Assembly: GCA_030044325.1 (NCBI GenBank)
Contig: JASHWA010000580.1
Coordinates: 1 to 22,273 of the forward strand
Direction: 5' to 3'
DNA: 22,273 nt
Source of the DNA: Bryobacteraceae bacterium
GTDB taxonomy: Bacteria > Acidobacteriota > Terriglobia > Bryobacterales > Bryobacteraceae
In this document: positions 7,899-15,413 of the stretch, one piece after another
Numbering within the stretch: the first letter of the stretch is position 1
Layout of the letters: each line of letters begins with the position of its first letter
Program-made: the position numbers and the translations under genes
The notes under the pieces: model-generated
The model's input: the letters and a program-made list of their open reading frames with translations, nothing else
Database searches by the model: none
Told to the model about the DNA's origin: nothing

Positions 7899-9179
7899 AT
7901 GCCGGGGACGGCGGACTTTAGTCCCCGCGGGGCTTCCGCCCCGCCTTTCCGGCGCCGGGTAATTCCCGTCGCCCTTCTCGCACTCGCCGCGTCCGCCTTC
8001 GCACAGGTATATCAATCCAACCTCCCTGCGGACCACCCCGCGATCCGCTACGCCCACCCAACCACCGAGGATCCCGCCGCCAAACTGAACCGCAAACTCG
8101 AGCGCGGGGAAACCACGCTCGAATATCGTGACGCCTCCGGCTACCTTCCCAGCCTGCTCCAACAATTCGGCATCAACATCGACTCGCAAGCCCTGGTTTT
8201 TTCGAAAACCAGCTTCCAGGCCGCGAAAATCTCCCCGCGCAATCCCCGCGCCATCTATTTCGACGACGACGTGGCCGTCGGCTGGGTTCGCGGCGGCAGC
8301 GGAATGGAGATCGCCTCCCTCGACCCGCGCCAGGGCATCGTTTTTTATACGCTCGACGCGCAGAAGCAGGACCATCCCCGCCTGGTGCGCCAGCAGGTCT
8401 GCCTGCGCTGTCACCAGGGCCCCGCCACCGAAGGCGTTCCCGGAATCTTCGTCGGCTCCGTTTTCCCCAACGCGTCGGGAGATCCCTACCAGCAGGACGC
8501 CATCATCACCGACCATCGCACCGCCTTCGCCGACCGCTGGGGCGGATGGTACGTGAACGCCGCGCACGGCGAGCAGCGCGACCGCGCCAACTCGGTCGCC
8601 CCCGACCCCGCCGAGCCGGAAACGCTCGCCAACGACGGCCTTCAAAACCAGGCTTCATTGATACACTTCTTCAATCCCACCGGCTATCTCGCGCCGCTCA
8701 GCGACATCGTCGCGCTCATGACCTTCGAGCATCAAACACAAATGGTCAACATGATGACGCGCGTCGGCTGGGACCAGCGCATGGGCCAATCGGCCGCGCT
8801 CGATGCCGACATCGAGTCGCTGGTGCGCTACATGCTCTTCGCCGACGAAGCCCCCCTCGCCGAACCGCTCCAAGGCGTTTCCTCGTTCACCAAGACGTTT
8901 CCCCAACGCGGCCCGCGCGACCGCCAGCGCCGCTCCCTGCGCGATTTCGATCTGGAGCGCCGCTTGTTCCGCTATCCGCTCAGCTACATGATCTACAGCG
9001 CCGAATTCAATGCGCTGCCCGCTCCCGCGCTCGGCCGGATTTACCAGCGCCTCTACCAAGTCCTGGCCGCCAAAAACGCGGACCCCAAATTCGCGCGCCT
9101 CTCCGATGACGACCGCCGCGCGATTCTCCAAATCCTGCGCGACACAAAACCCGGCCTCCCCTCCTATTTCCGCAATTGA
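7899..9179 (+). CDS. Secreted protein with one c-type haem motif
   Basis: The ATG at 7899 is five bases after the ankyrin stop, and AGAGGT overlaps that stop. The first 20 codons are encoded by a hairpin-rich repeat (MPGTADFSPRGASAPPFRRR). A normal signal peptide core comes only after it (VIPVALLALAASAFAQ). No ATG, GTG or TTG exists between, so the repeat seems to have supplied a new start. The 426-residue product has one haem motif, CLRCH, at 168-172. It is followed by GPATEGVPGIFVGSVFPN and a WGGWYVNAAHGEQRDRAN stretch. I do not recognise a named enzyme family. It resembles uncharacterised cytochrome-like proteins of acidobacteria, and its place in the run suggests electron transfer with the DUF1592 protein. 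Confidence 0.78.
   Translation: MPGTADFSPRGASAPPFRRRVIPVALLALAASAFAQVYQSNLPADHPAIRYAHPTTEDPAAKLNRKLERGETTLEYRDASGYLPSLLQQFGINIDSQALVFSKTSFQAAKISPRNPRAIYFDDDVAVGWVRGGSGMEIASLDPRQGIVFYTLDAQKQDHPRLVRQQVCLRCHQGPATEGVPGIFVGSVFPNASGDPYQQDAIITDHRTAFADRWGGWYVNAAHGEQRDRANSVAPDPAEPETLANDGLQNQASLIHFFNPTGYLAPLSDIVALMTFEHQTQMVNMMTRVGWDQRMGQSAALDADIESLVRYMLFADEAPLAEPLQGVSSFTKTFPQRGPRDRQRRSLRDFDLERRLFRYPLSYMIYSAEFNALPAPALGRIYQRLYQVLAAKNADPKFARLSDDDRRAILQILRDTKPGLPSYFRN
7904..7944 (+). repeat. Double-hairpin repeat embedded in the start of the haem-protein gene
   Basis: GGACT/AGTCC pairs at 7913-7917 and 7920-7924, and GCGGGGC/GCCCCGC pairs at 7927-7933 and 7938-7944 around TTCC. GGGGAC (7904-7909) can also pair with GTCCCC (7921-7926). 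The compact pair of hairpins is typical of short dispersed palindromic elements, here inside codons 2-16 of a gene. Confidence 0.6.
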
Positions 9180-9190
9180 CCATCCGGCGA

Positions 9191-9217
9191 TTGCGTGCGC
9201 CGCTGGTCAGGTATGAT
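9191..9217 (+). promoter_or_regulatory. Promoter-like sequence immediately before the small cytochrome gene
   Basis: TTGCGT (9191-9196) and TATGAT (9212-9217) are 15 bases apart. The ATG at 9224 starts six bases after the -10 box, so a transcript would begin at or next to the start codon. No ribosome site is visible. Confidence 0.4.
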
Positions 9218-9223
9218 AGCAAC

Positions 9224-9592
9224 ATGCGTTTTTTGATCGTGTTCGCGCTCGCCATGACGCTCTGCGCCCAGGATGCCGAAAAACAGGATAAAGCCGGAAA
9301 ACGTCCCGACCCCGGCCCGCCCACAAATCTGAAAATTCTCAAGGTCACCACGCGTCCTGAAGTGGTGCAGATCATGCGCACCTTCACCGCCGGTCTCGGC
9401 GTCCAATGCAACTACTGCCACGTGCAGGGCAACAATGCGAGCGACGACAATCCCAAAAAAGAGGTCGCGCGCAAGATGATCGCCATGGTGCAGCAGGTCA
9501 ACGCGAATTTCCCCGACGGAAAAATGCACGTGAGCTGCTACACCTGCCATCGCGGCGAAGCCGAGCCAAAAACCGCCCCGCCCGCGCAATAA
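9224..9592 (+). CDS. Small dihaem cytochrome of the photosynthetic-reaction-centre cytochrome family
   Basis: The ATG at 9224 gives a signal peptide (MRFLIVFALAMTLCAQ); an upstream in-frame ATG at 9176 would spoil it. The 122-residue product has haem motifs CNYCH (62-66) and CYTCHRG (105-111). Between them is the family's NASDDNPKKEVARKMIAMVQ segment. Met51 and Met85 stand where axial ligands occur in reaction-centre cytochromes (CytoC_RC family). In non-phototrophic acidobacteria such short homologues are common and presumably shuttle electrons in the periplasm. It lies 44 bases after the previous haem-protein gene and may be read with it or from its own promoter. Confidence 0.88.
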   Translation: MRFLIVFALAMTLCAQDAEKQDKAGKRPDPGPPTNLKILKVTTRPEVVQIMRTFTAGLGVQCNYCHVQGNNASDDNPKKEVARKMIAMVQQVNANFPDGKMHVSCYTCHRGEAEPKTAPPAQ

Positions 9593-9617
9593 TCACTCGG
9601 GCATCACATCACCGGAG

Positions 9618-9646
9618 GCGCGCCAGTAATGGAGCGCGTTGGCCGG
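9618..9646 (+). repeat. Dispersed GCGCCAGTAATG repeat copy
   Basis: GCGCCAGTAATGGAGCGCG is followed by TTGGCCGG. It shares its first half with the copy at 12906-12943 and its second half with 1090-1110. The rest of the 278-base gap (9593-9870) holds no gene I can support. Confidence 0.5.
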
Positions 9647-9870
9647 CCCGCGGAAATCCCGAAAACCTCTAGCGATGCCGCCCGTGCAGGTTCGAACGCG
9701 TGTAATGCGACGGATACTGGCGCGGAGCGGACGCAACGCCCGGATTGAGCCACCCCTGGATCCGGCGCCATAGAGGAGCGAGCCATTGGAACATGCGACA
9801 CCTCCGCGGCCAACCTATCGCAAACCCATCCCGGCGTCAATGGGGTCCTCCTTACGCTACTCTTTGACTC

Positions 9871-10854
9871 ATGGACTACATCAATCTCGGATCCGCGGGC
9901 GTCAAAGTGTCCCGTCTGTGCTTCGGCACCATGACCTACGGCTCCAAAAAATGGCGCGAGTGGGTGCTTGAGGAGGATGACGCGCAGCCCTTTTTCCGCC
10001 GCGCCATCGAATTGGGAATCAATTTTTTCGACACCGCCGACATGTACTCCATCGGCGTCTCGGAGGAGATCACCGGCCGCGCCCTCAAAAAGTACGGACC
10101 CGGCCGCGACCGACTCGTCATCGCCACCAAGGTCTTCAACGCCATGGGCGGCGATCCCAATCAGAAAGGCCTGTCGCGCAAGCACATCCTGCACTCGATC
10201 GACGCCAGCCTCAAGCGCCTGGGCACCGATTACGTCGATCTCTACATCATTCACCGCTTCGATTACCGCACGCCCATCGAGGAAACCATGGAAGCGCTCA
10301 ACGACGTGGTGCGCGCCGGCAAAGCGCTGTACCTCGGCGCCTCGTCGATGTTTGCCTGGCAGTTCGCAAAAATGCTCCACGCCGCCGATGAGCATCTCTG
10401 GTCGCGCTTCGTCGCCATGCAGAATCACTACAACATCGTCTATCGCGAAGAAGAGCGTGAGATGATTCCGCTGTGCCGCGAAGAAGGCGTCGCCATCACG
10501 CCCTGGAGTCCGCTCGCCCGCGGTTTCGTTGCGGGCGACCGCCGCAAGGGTGATTTCGGCGATACCCTGCGCGCCAAAACCGACGAATACGGCCAGCGCC
10601 TCTACTATCAGGACTCGGATTTCGAGGTGGTCAACCGCATCACCGAGGTCGCCCGGAAACGCGGCGTTTTGAACGCCCAGGTCGCCCTCGCGTGGCTCCT
10701 CGCGCAGCCCGGCGTCACCTCGCCCATCATCGGCGCGAGCAAAATCGAGCATCTCGAGCAGGCCGTCGCCGCCCTCAGCTTGAAACTGGAAGCCGGCGAG
10801 ATAAAAGCGCTCGCCGAGCCGTACCGCCCGCATCCCGTGCTGGGACATTCCTAG
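9871..10854 (+). CDS. Aldo/keto reductase
   Basis: The 327-residue protein is a full-length AKR barrel. It opens with MDYINLGSAGVKVSRLCFGT and shows the catalytic tetrad Asp54 and Tyr59 (FFDTADMY), Lys87 (IATKV) and His128 (LYIIHRFD). QNHYNIVYREEEREMIP, ITPWSPLARGF and the late SPIIGASKIEHLEQ block are the usual NADPH-binding region. It most resembles the AKR group that includes E. coli YajO-type reductases; the substrate is not evident. There is no signal peptide, so it is cytoplasmic. No ribosome site is seen. TACTCT at 9858-9863 lies seven bases before the ATG, hinting at a leaderless transcript. Confidence 0.92.
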   Translation: MDYINLGSAGVKVSRLCFGTMTYGSKKWREWVLEEDDAQPFFRRAIELGINFFDTADMYSIGVSEEITGRALKKYGPGRDRLVIATKVFNAMGGDPNQKGLSRKHILHSIDASLKRLGTDYVDLYIIHRFDYRTPIEETMEALNDVVRAGKALYLGASSMFAWQFAKMLHAADEHLWSRFVAMQNHYNIVYREEEREMIPLCREEGVAITPWSPLARGFVAGDRRKGDFGDTLRAKTDEYGQRLYYQDSDFEVVNRITEVARKRGVLNAQVALAWLLAQPGVTSPIIGASKIEHLEQAVAALSLKLEAGEIKALAEPYRPHPVLGHS

Positions 10855-10917
10855 AAGCTTGTTGAACATGGGACAGACTACCCGGCTCGATCGATTCAAT
10901 TGCCATCGCCGTCGGGC

Positions 10918-10962
10918 GAAAAAAAGGGTGTCTGCGGCACGTGTGTACCGTGTCCCCTTTTG
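10918..10962 (+). repeat. Hairpin-forming repeat after the aldo/keto reductase gene
   Basis: AAAAAGGGTGTCTG and GTGTCCCCTTTT flank a GC-rich core. They resemble the two halves of the hairpin at 21880-21910 (AAAAAGGTGTCTG and GTCCCCTTTTT). It lies about 65 bases after the reductase stop and could act as a terminator. It is probably a longer member of the same dispersed family. Confidence 0.45.
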
Positions 10963-11032
10963 AGCAGGCTCATAGCGGAAAACTGGCGGAAATTTCAGGT
11001 GGGATGAACTTCAGGCGGGAAATACTGCGGCC

Positions 11033-11066
11033 GGGGAGCGGTGCGCTGGTAAGCTTTCCGCTCCCC
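11033..11066 (-). terminator. Terminator-like hairpin downstream of the Flp pilin gene
   Basis: GGGGAGCGG (11033-11041) and CCGCTCCCC (11058-11066) form a perfect 9-bp stem with a 16-base loop, 19 bases after the pilin stop. There is no T-run on the minus strand after it, so intrinsic termination is not certain. Confidence 0.45.
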
Positions 11067-11085
11067 AACCGGCAAATTGTTGATC

Positions 11086-11274
11086 TTAGCTTTGCGTGGA
11101 GGCGTTCGACATCACGGAGGCGATCTTCGAGAAGATCGTGCTGATGCTCGAAGCAACGCCCGGCATAATCGCGCCGGCAGCGACGGCCACGAAACCAGCC
11201 ATCAGAGCGTACTCGATGAGGTCCTGACCGCGCGTGTCCTTCAGAATTCTCAGCTTCCAAATCAGATTCTTCAT
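11086..11274 (-). CDS. Flp/Fap-type pilin (type IVb prepilin)
   Basis: ATAGGAG lies a few bases before the ATG at 11274. The 62-residue product is a typical Flp prepilin. A short basic leader (MKNLIWKLRILKDTRG) ends at a prepilin-peptidase site after Gly16. The mature start is QDLIEYALMAGFVAVAAGA, with the Glu-Tyr pair at mature positions 5-6, followed by one hydrophobic helix. Flp subunits form thin adhesive pili secreted by the Tad machinery. No tad, cpa or rcp gene is in this window, so the pilin is an orphan here or uses machinery elsewhere. Confidence 0.9.
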   Translation of the reverse strand: MKNLIWKLRILKDTRGQDLIEYALMAGFVAVAAGAIMPGVASSISTIFSKIASVMSNASTQS

Positions 11275-11678
11275 TTCTCCTATTTTCTCCTCTCCCTTTG
11301 GTGCGCGACAGGTCCCTGCCGCAGCTACAAAGTTATCATCGACAGTTTTTTGAAAGAATCAGCATTAAATCCTAAGGCGCCTCTCAGAAAACTCTCAGGT
11401 GGTGAATTCTCAAACGCTTCCGGTCCTGAGGTGATATCTAGTACTCCTCCCATTTCGAGGGGGAGAATAGGACGCCGCGATGTGCGCCGCCAACCCCCTC
11501 GATGTCCGCGCGGGATAGCACCGCCGAGCCCTCTCCCCCCTTTTCGACATACTCCTAACTCATTCATTCACATGGGAAATCGAACCTGAAGTTATGCCCC
11601 GCCGGTGCCGATATAAAGACGGATGACCCGCTGGACGCGTTGATTCGCGTCCATTCGCGCCGATGAAGAGCTTTTATA
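11275..11678. other. 404-base non-coding interval between divergent genes
   Basis: No protein-like frame is present. It serves as the upstream region of the pilin (minus) and the peptidase (plus). CTCTCAG occurs twice, 11 bases apart (11381-11387 and 11392-11398), about 110 bases upstream of the pilin start. This could be a protein site on one face of the helix. The part before the peptidase gene contains ATTCGCG twice (11643-11649, 11653-11659), resembling a common dispersed sequence. Confidence 0.5.
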
Positions 11679-12884
11679 ATGCTCAGCCTTCTCTTATTTC
11701 TGCTGGCCGCCTCGGTGAAGGACACCGCCACGCTGCGCGCCGGATGCACCGAAGGCGATGACGCGATCGCTACGCTTCGCCCCGGCGAGCCGCTGACCAT
11801 CCGTTTCCGCATGGCCGGCGAAGCGGTCGCCTGCTACAAAGTGGCCGCGCAGGCCGGCGGGAAGCCGGTCGAGGGATATTTGCCGGAAACGGCCATCGCC
11901 GGACTCGAAGATTTCGAAAAAAGCGTGGAAGCCGCGCCGTGGCTCGAAGTGACGCAATCGATCGCGCGAGAAGCGGCCGGGATGCCGTCGCTCGCTGCCG
12001 GCGCCAACACGGCTGTCGCGGCGCAGGCCTCGCGCCTGATTGAACAGAGCCGTCCGCGAAAGGCGCTCGAATTGATCCAGCCGGAGTTGATCAAGAAACG
12101 CGATCCCACGCTGCTCGCCCTTGCCGGAATGGCGGAATGGCGCGCCGACGATAGCCGCCAGGCGCTCGACTACTGGCAGGAATCGCTCGCCTTGCAGCCC
12201 AATCCCGATCTCGAACGGATCTACAAACGCGTCGAGCGCGAAGTCAAGGGCGATCAGAGCACGGACCGGCTGCTCGGCGTTCGCGTGCTGCTGCGCTATG
12301 ACGGCGCCGCGGTTCCCGTCGACACCGCGCGCTTAATGCTCGGGGCGCTCGACCAGGAGTACGCGCGGATTTCCGCACAACTGGGATGCTACGCCGAGGA
12401 GCGCATTGTGGCCATCGTCCAGTCGCGCGACGCGTATCGAAAAACGGTGGACGTCGCTGAATGGAACGGCGGCCAGTTCGACGGCCGCATTCGCGTTCCG
12501 GTGGCGCCCGGCCAGGGGATGGATGCCGCCACCGAACGAATCTTCGCCCATGAAACCGTGCACGCCTGCCTGGCGATGATCGGACAATGGCCGGTGTGGC
12601 TGCATGAAGGCCTCGCCCAAAAACTGTCCGGCGACACCGTTTCCGCAGCCATCGAACGCAAGCTGGCGAGCCTCGCCGAAGAAAAAAAATTGCCGCGCCT
12701 TGAAAATCTCGGCCAGGACTGGTCGCGCCTCGACACCGAGCATGCCGCGCTCGCTTACGCGCTGGCGCTCCACGCAGTCGATACTTATTACGAAAATTAT
12801 CCCGGCGGAATCGCGAATCTGTTGAGAAATCCCGACAAATTGGCCACCGTCACGGCCGATTTGGACCACCGCCTGGGACTGTAG
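11679..12884 (+). CDS. Secreted HExxH metallopeptidase-like protein (peptidase MA type)
   Basis: GAAGAG precedes the ATG at 11679 by about eight bases. A very short leader (MLSLLLFLLAASV) suggests export. Residues about 30-70 look like an SH3-like or beta segment (CYKVAAQAGGKPVEGYLPET). Residues about 110-190 form helical TPR-like hairpins (RKALELIQPELIKKRDPTLL, ALDYWQESLALQPNPDLERI). The C-terminal half carries the zinc motif HETVH (291-295) with a second HE at 309-310 (WLHEGLAQ), the HExxH...E layout of gluzincin peptidases. The substrate is unknown. The gene stands alone between the pilin region and a Uma2 gene on the other strand. Confidence 0.78.
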   Translation: MLSLLLFLLAASVKDTATLRAGCTEGDDAIATLRPGEPLTIRFRMAGEAVACYKVAAQAGGKPVEGYLPETAIAGLEDFEKSVEAAPWLEVTQSIAREAAGMPSLAAGANTAVAAQASRLIEQSRPRKALELIQPELIKKRDPTLLALAGMAEWRADDSRQALDYWQESLALQPNPDLERIYKRVEREVKGDQSTDRLLGVRVLLRYDGAAVPVDTARLMLGALDQEYARISAQLGCYAEERIVAIVQSRDAYRKTVDVAEWNGGQFDGRIRVPVAPGQGMDAATERIFAHETVHACLAMIGQWPVWLHEGLAQKLSGDTVSAAIERKLASLAEEKKLPRLENLGQDWSRLDTEHAALAYALALHAVDTYYENYPGGIANLLRNPDKLATVTADLDHRLGL

Positions 12885-12905
12885 AGTGTAAGCGCCGGCG
12901 TGCGA

Positions 12906-12943
12906 GCCGCGCCAGTAATGGCGCGGGTTCCTGCCCCTTTTCA
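12906..12943 (+). repeat. Dispersed palindromic repeat copy (GCGCCA-GTAA-TGGCGC core)
   Basis: The perfect hairpin GCGCCA/TGGCGC with loop GTAA occupies 12909-12924. It is followed by GGGTTCCTGCCCCTTTTCAC. The same order, with a slightly different loop, occurs inverted at 20447-20488. It sits 21 bases after the peptidase stop. Confidence 0.65.
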
Positions 12944-12980
12944 CACAAGCGCGGGCGCCTGTAGTTTTTTGAGCGGCCTG

Positions 12981-13595
12981 CTAAAGCCCTGCCCAGATGT
13001 CTTTCAGATCGAGCTCAAAGCCGGCGACCGGGCCTTCGCCGCGGATTTTCTCGATGCCGGTGAGTTTTTCCGGCTCCGCTCCGGGGCGGAAAACGTAGAT
13101 CGTCTTTTGATCGGCGTCGATCAGCCAGGCGAGCTCCACGCCGCCGCGGATCCATTCGCGCATCTTTTCCGTCGCGCGCTTCAGCCGGTCGCTCGGCGAC
13201 ATCACTTCGACCACGAACTCAGGCGCGGCGTGCGGGAACCTGCGGAGCTCGGATCGGGGTACGGCGGCCAGGCGCGCATCCGAGATCCAGGCGGCGTCCG
13301 GCGAAAACGCGGCGCCGGTCGGGAGAAAGAACTCGGCGCTGGGCCCCGCTACTTTGCCGCGGGATTCGCGCTTCGCCCACTCCTGCAATTGTCCGACGAC
13401 GTCTGCGTTTCGATTGTCCGATTCAAATCCGGCAGGCGGCACGATGATGATTTCCCCTTCCGCGCTTCTCTCGAAGCGCACATCGGGATTCGCCGCGCAG
13501 AAGGCGTAGTATTCCTCGTCGCTCATCGGCACGTCGAGCAGAAGCCGGGCCGGCAGAGCGTCCTGCGGCAGTTCTACTCGCGTTCCGGGATGCAT
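12981..13595 (-). CDS. Uma2-family (DUF820) putative restriction-like endonuclease
   Basis: The 204-residue product matches the Uma2 family. It has MSDEEYYAFCAANPDVRFER near the N-terminus, EGEIIIVPPAGFESDNRNAD, and then the PD-(D/E)xK core: FSPDAAWIS (Asp100), EFVVEVMSPSDRLKRATEK (Glu130 and Lys144). GVELAWLIDADQKTIYVFRP follows. These proteins have a restriction-endonuclease fold and occur in many copies in cyanobacteria, acidobacteria and planctomycetes. A cellular role is not established. No methyltransferase or toxin partner lies next to it. The gene is monocistronic and divergent from the sigma-54 activator. Confidence 0.88.
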   Translation of the reverse strand: MHPGTRVELPQDALPARLLLDVPMSDEEYYAFCAANPDVRFERSAEGEIIIVPPAGFESDNRNADVVGQLQEWAKRESRGKVAGPSAEFFLPTGAAFSPDAAWISDARLAAVPRSELRRFPHAAPEFVVEVMSPSDRLKRATEKMREWIRGGVELAWLIDADQKTIYVFRPGAEPEKLTGIEKIRGEGPVAGFELDLKDIWAGL

Positions 13596-13645
13596 ACTTT
13601 CAGCATACGCCTGTCAAAACGCTCCGCGGCGCGCAATAACGGTGC

Positions 13646-13672
13646 TTGCGTTTTCTTTTCTACCCCTAAAAT
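13646..13672 (+). promoter_or_regulatory. Promoter-like sequence before the sigma-54 activator gene
   Basis: TTGCGT (13646-13651) and TAAAAT (13667-13672) are 15 bases apart, the same -35-like box and spacing seen before the small cytochrome gene. The GTG start at 13684 lies 11 bases after the -10 box, so the leader would be only a few bases. Confidence 0.4.
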
Positions 13673-13683
13673 GAAAGTACAAC

Positions 13684-15219
13684 GTGCCGGCCGACCCCAG
13701 TACCCTCAAGTATCGCGCCCTGCTCGAAACTTCCGAAGCCTTCATCACCTGCCGCGAAATCGATTCCTTGGTGCGCACCTTGTGGAACGCGCTCCAACCC
13801 GTGATCCGCTTCGATTACCTGTCCGTGGTTCGTTACGATCAGGGCAAAGGCGTCGGCTGGCTGGAGGCGAGCGCCGGAGCCGACCTGGGCCTTCCCGTCG
13901 GCGCCAGCCTGCCGCTCGAAGGGACACCCGCCGAAATTGTGCTCGCCACCGGCCAGCCGCTGTATATCGCCGACCTGCGCGCGGAAGCCCGCTTCCGTCC
14001 CGACGTGGCCCAGCTCATCGCCTCGCGCGGCCTGCTGAGCGGCTATTGGGCCCCGCTCGCGCGCGGCGGAAAACATTTCGGATCGCTGGGATTTTCCTCG
14101 CGCTCCCTGGACGCCTATCCGCCCGGGGATCGCGAGCTCATGGATCACATCGCGCGCCAGGTCACCATCGCCGTCGAAAACGCCCTCGCCTTCGAGCAGA
14201 TCGAGGAGCTGCGCAAAAAATTCGAGGACGAAAAGGTGTATCTCGAAGAGGAGATCCGCGCCGAGTACCGCTTCGACGAAATCGTCGGAGCGAGCGCCCC
14301 CGTTCGCGCCATGATGCAGCAGATCGAAACCGCCGCGCCCACCGATTCCACCGTTCTCATTCAGGGCGAAACCGGAACCGGCAAAGAGTTGGTCGCCCGC
14401 GCCATCCATCAGCTCAGCCGCCGCAATCACGGGACCTTCATCAAGCTGAACTGCTCCGCCATCCCCGCGCCGCTGCTTGAAAGCGAGCTGCTCGGCCACG
14501 AAAAAGGCGCTTTCACCGGCGCTCTCGCGCAGCGCATCGGCCGCTTCGAGCTGGCCCATCGCGGAACCCTGTTTCTCGATGAAATCGGCGAATTTCCCCT
14601 CGAGCTGCAGCCCAAGCTGCTGCGCGTTTTGCAGGATGGCCGCTTTGAGCGCCTGGGCGGATCGCGCACCATTCAATCCGATTTCCGCCTGGTCGCCGCC
14701 ACCAATCGCGATCTGCGTTCCATGGTCGCCGCCGGGCGCTTTCGCGCCGACCTGTACTATCGCGTCAACGTTTTTCCCATCCCCATCCCGCCCCTGCGCG
14801 GCCGCCGCGAGGACATCCCCAAGCTGGTGCGCTATTTCGTGCAGGAGTTCGCCACGCGCATGCGCAAGGAGATCGAATCCATTCCCGCCGAATCCATGGC
14901 CGCGCTGGTCAATTACTCCTGGCCCGGAAATATTCGCGAATTGCGCAACGTCATCGAACGCAGCGTGATTCTCACCGCCGGAAAACGTCTCGAAATTCCC
15001 AAGGACGCGCTCAGCGAATCGGCCGGCGTCGCCGATGGCCGCGTGCTCCCCTTGGCGGAAGCCGAGCGGCGCCATATTATCGAAGCCCTCGAATCCGCCA
15101 AATGGGTCGTCGGAGGCCCGCGCGGCGCCGCCGCCCTGCTCGGAATCAAGCGCAGCACCCTGCAATCGCGCATGGAGAAGCTGGGAATCAAAGTCGCGCG
15201 CGGAATGACCGATTCCTAG
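13684..15219 (+). CDS. Sigma-54-dependent transcriptional activator (GAF-AAA+-Fis)
   Basis: The 511-residue protein (GTG start at 13684) has a GAF-type sensor domain (about 20-170) and a charged helical linker (about 170-195, EELRKKFEDEKVYLEEEI). The AAA+ domain has Walker A GETGTGKE (228-235), the sigma-54 contact loop GAFTGA (275-280), Walker B LFLDE (296-300) and the arginine-rich RADLYYRVNVFPIPIPPLRG segment. A Fis-like helix-turn-helix ends it (about 455-505, GAAALLGIKRSTLQSRMEKL). The layout resembles FhlA and NtrC-type activators; the GAF ligand is unknown. No sigma-54 promoter was found nearby, so its targets are probably elsewhere. Its TAG stop lies in the CTAG end of an inserted element. 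Confidence 0.93.
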   Translation: MPADPSTLKYRALLETSEAFITCREIDSLVRTLWNALQPVIRFDYLSVVRYDQGKGVGWLEASAGADLGLPVGASLPLEGTPAEIVLATGQPLYIADLRAEARFRPDVAQLIASRGLLSGYWAPLARGGKHFGSLGFSSRSLDAYPPGDRELMDHIARQVTIAVENALAFEQIEELRKKFEDEKVYLEEEIRAEYRFDEIVGASAPVRAMMQQIETAAPTDSTVLIQGETGTGKELVARAIHQLSRRNHGTFIKLNCSAIPAPLLESELLGHEKGAFTGALAQRIGRFELAHRGTLFLDEIGEFPLELQPKLLRVLQDGRFERLGGSRTIQSDFRLVAATNRDLRSMVAAGRFRADLYYRVNVFPIPIPPLRGRREDIPKLVRYFVQEFATRMRKEIESIPAESMAALVNYSWPGNIRELRNVIERSVILTAGKRLEIPKDALSESAGVADGRVLPLAEAERRHIIEALESAKWVVGGPRGAAALLGIKRSTLQSRMEKLGIKVARGMTDS

Positions 15220-15412
15220 GAGGTTGCTGAAAAACTCCAGCTACCCCCGCCCTCACGGGCAGGGCTGTTCCTGAAATCGTTGAATCGCCGTGGGCGATAC
15301 AGCCCTGGCCGTCAGGCCGGGGGTGTTCCTGAAATCGTTGAATCGCCGTGGGCGATACAGCCCTGGCCGTCAGGCCGGGGGTTCGCCGAGGAGTTTTTCA
15401 GCAACCTCCTAG
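15216..15412. mobile_element. MITE-like element with 19-bp terminal repeats and CTAG target duplication
   Basis: GAGGTTGCTGAAAAACTCC (15220-15238) is repeated exactly, inverted, at 15390-15408. CTAG flanks both ends (15216-15219 and 15409-15412), so the perfect inverted match is 23 bp. Inside, a C-rich/G-rich segment near 15244-15267 is an imperfect inverted copy of the segment ending near 15381, and a 58-bp unit is duplicated. No transposase frame fits in 197 bp. CTAG duplications are known for IS families that target YTAR (e.g. IS5 and IS701 relatives), so a non-autonomous derivative is likely. Confidence 0.75.
15266..15381 (+). repeat. Exact tandem duplication of a 58-bp unit
   Basis: The units 15266-15323 and 15324-15381 are identical. 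Each begins TGTTCCTGAAATCG and ends GTCAGGCCGGGGG. The identity implies a recent duplication within the MITE-like element. Confidence 0.9.
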
Positions 15413-15413
15413 T

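Noticed and set aside
11675..11680. Perfect TATAAT at the start of the peptidase gene
   Set aside because: It overlaps the ATG at 11679, has no -35 box at proper spacing, and would place the transcript start inside the signal peptide. A ribosome site is present for the ATG.
12900..14480. A 526-codon plus-strand frame across the Uma2 gene and the start of the sigma-54 activator
   Set aside because: It is antisense to one recognised family and out of frame with another, and its product is arginine-rich without protein-like features.
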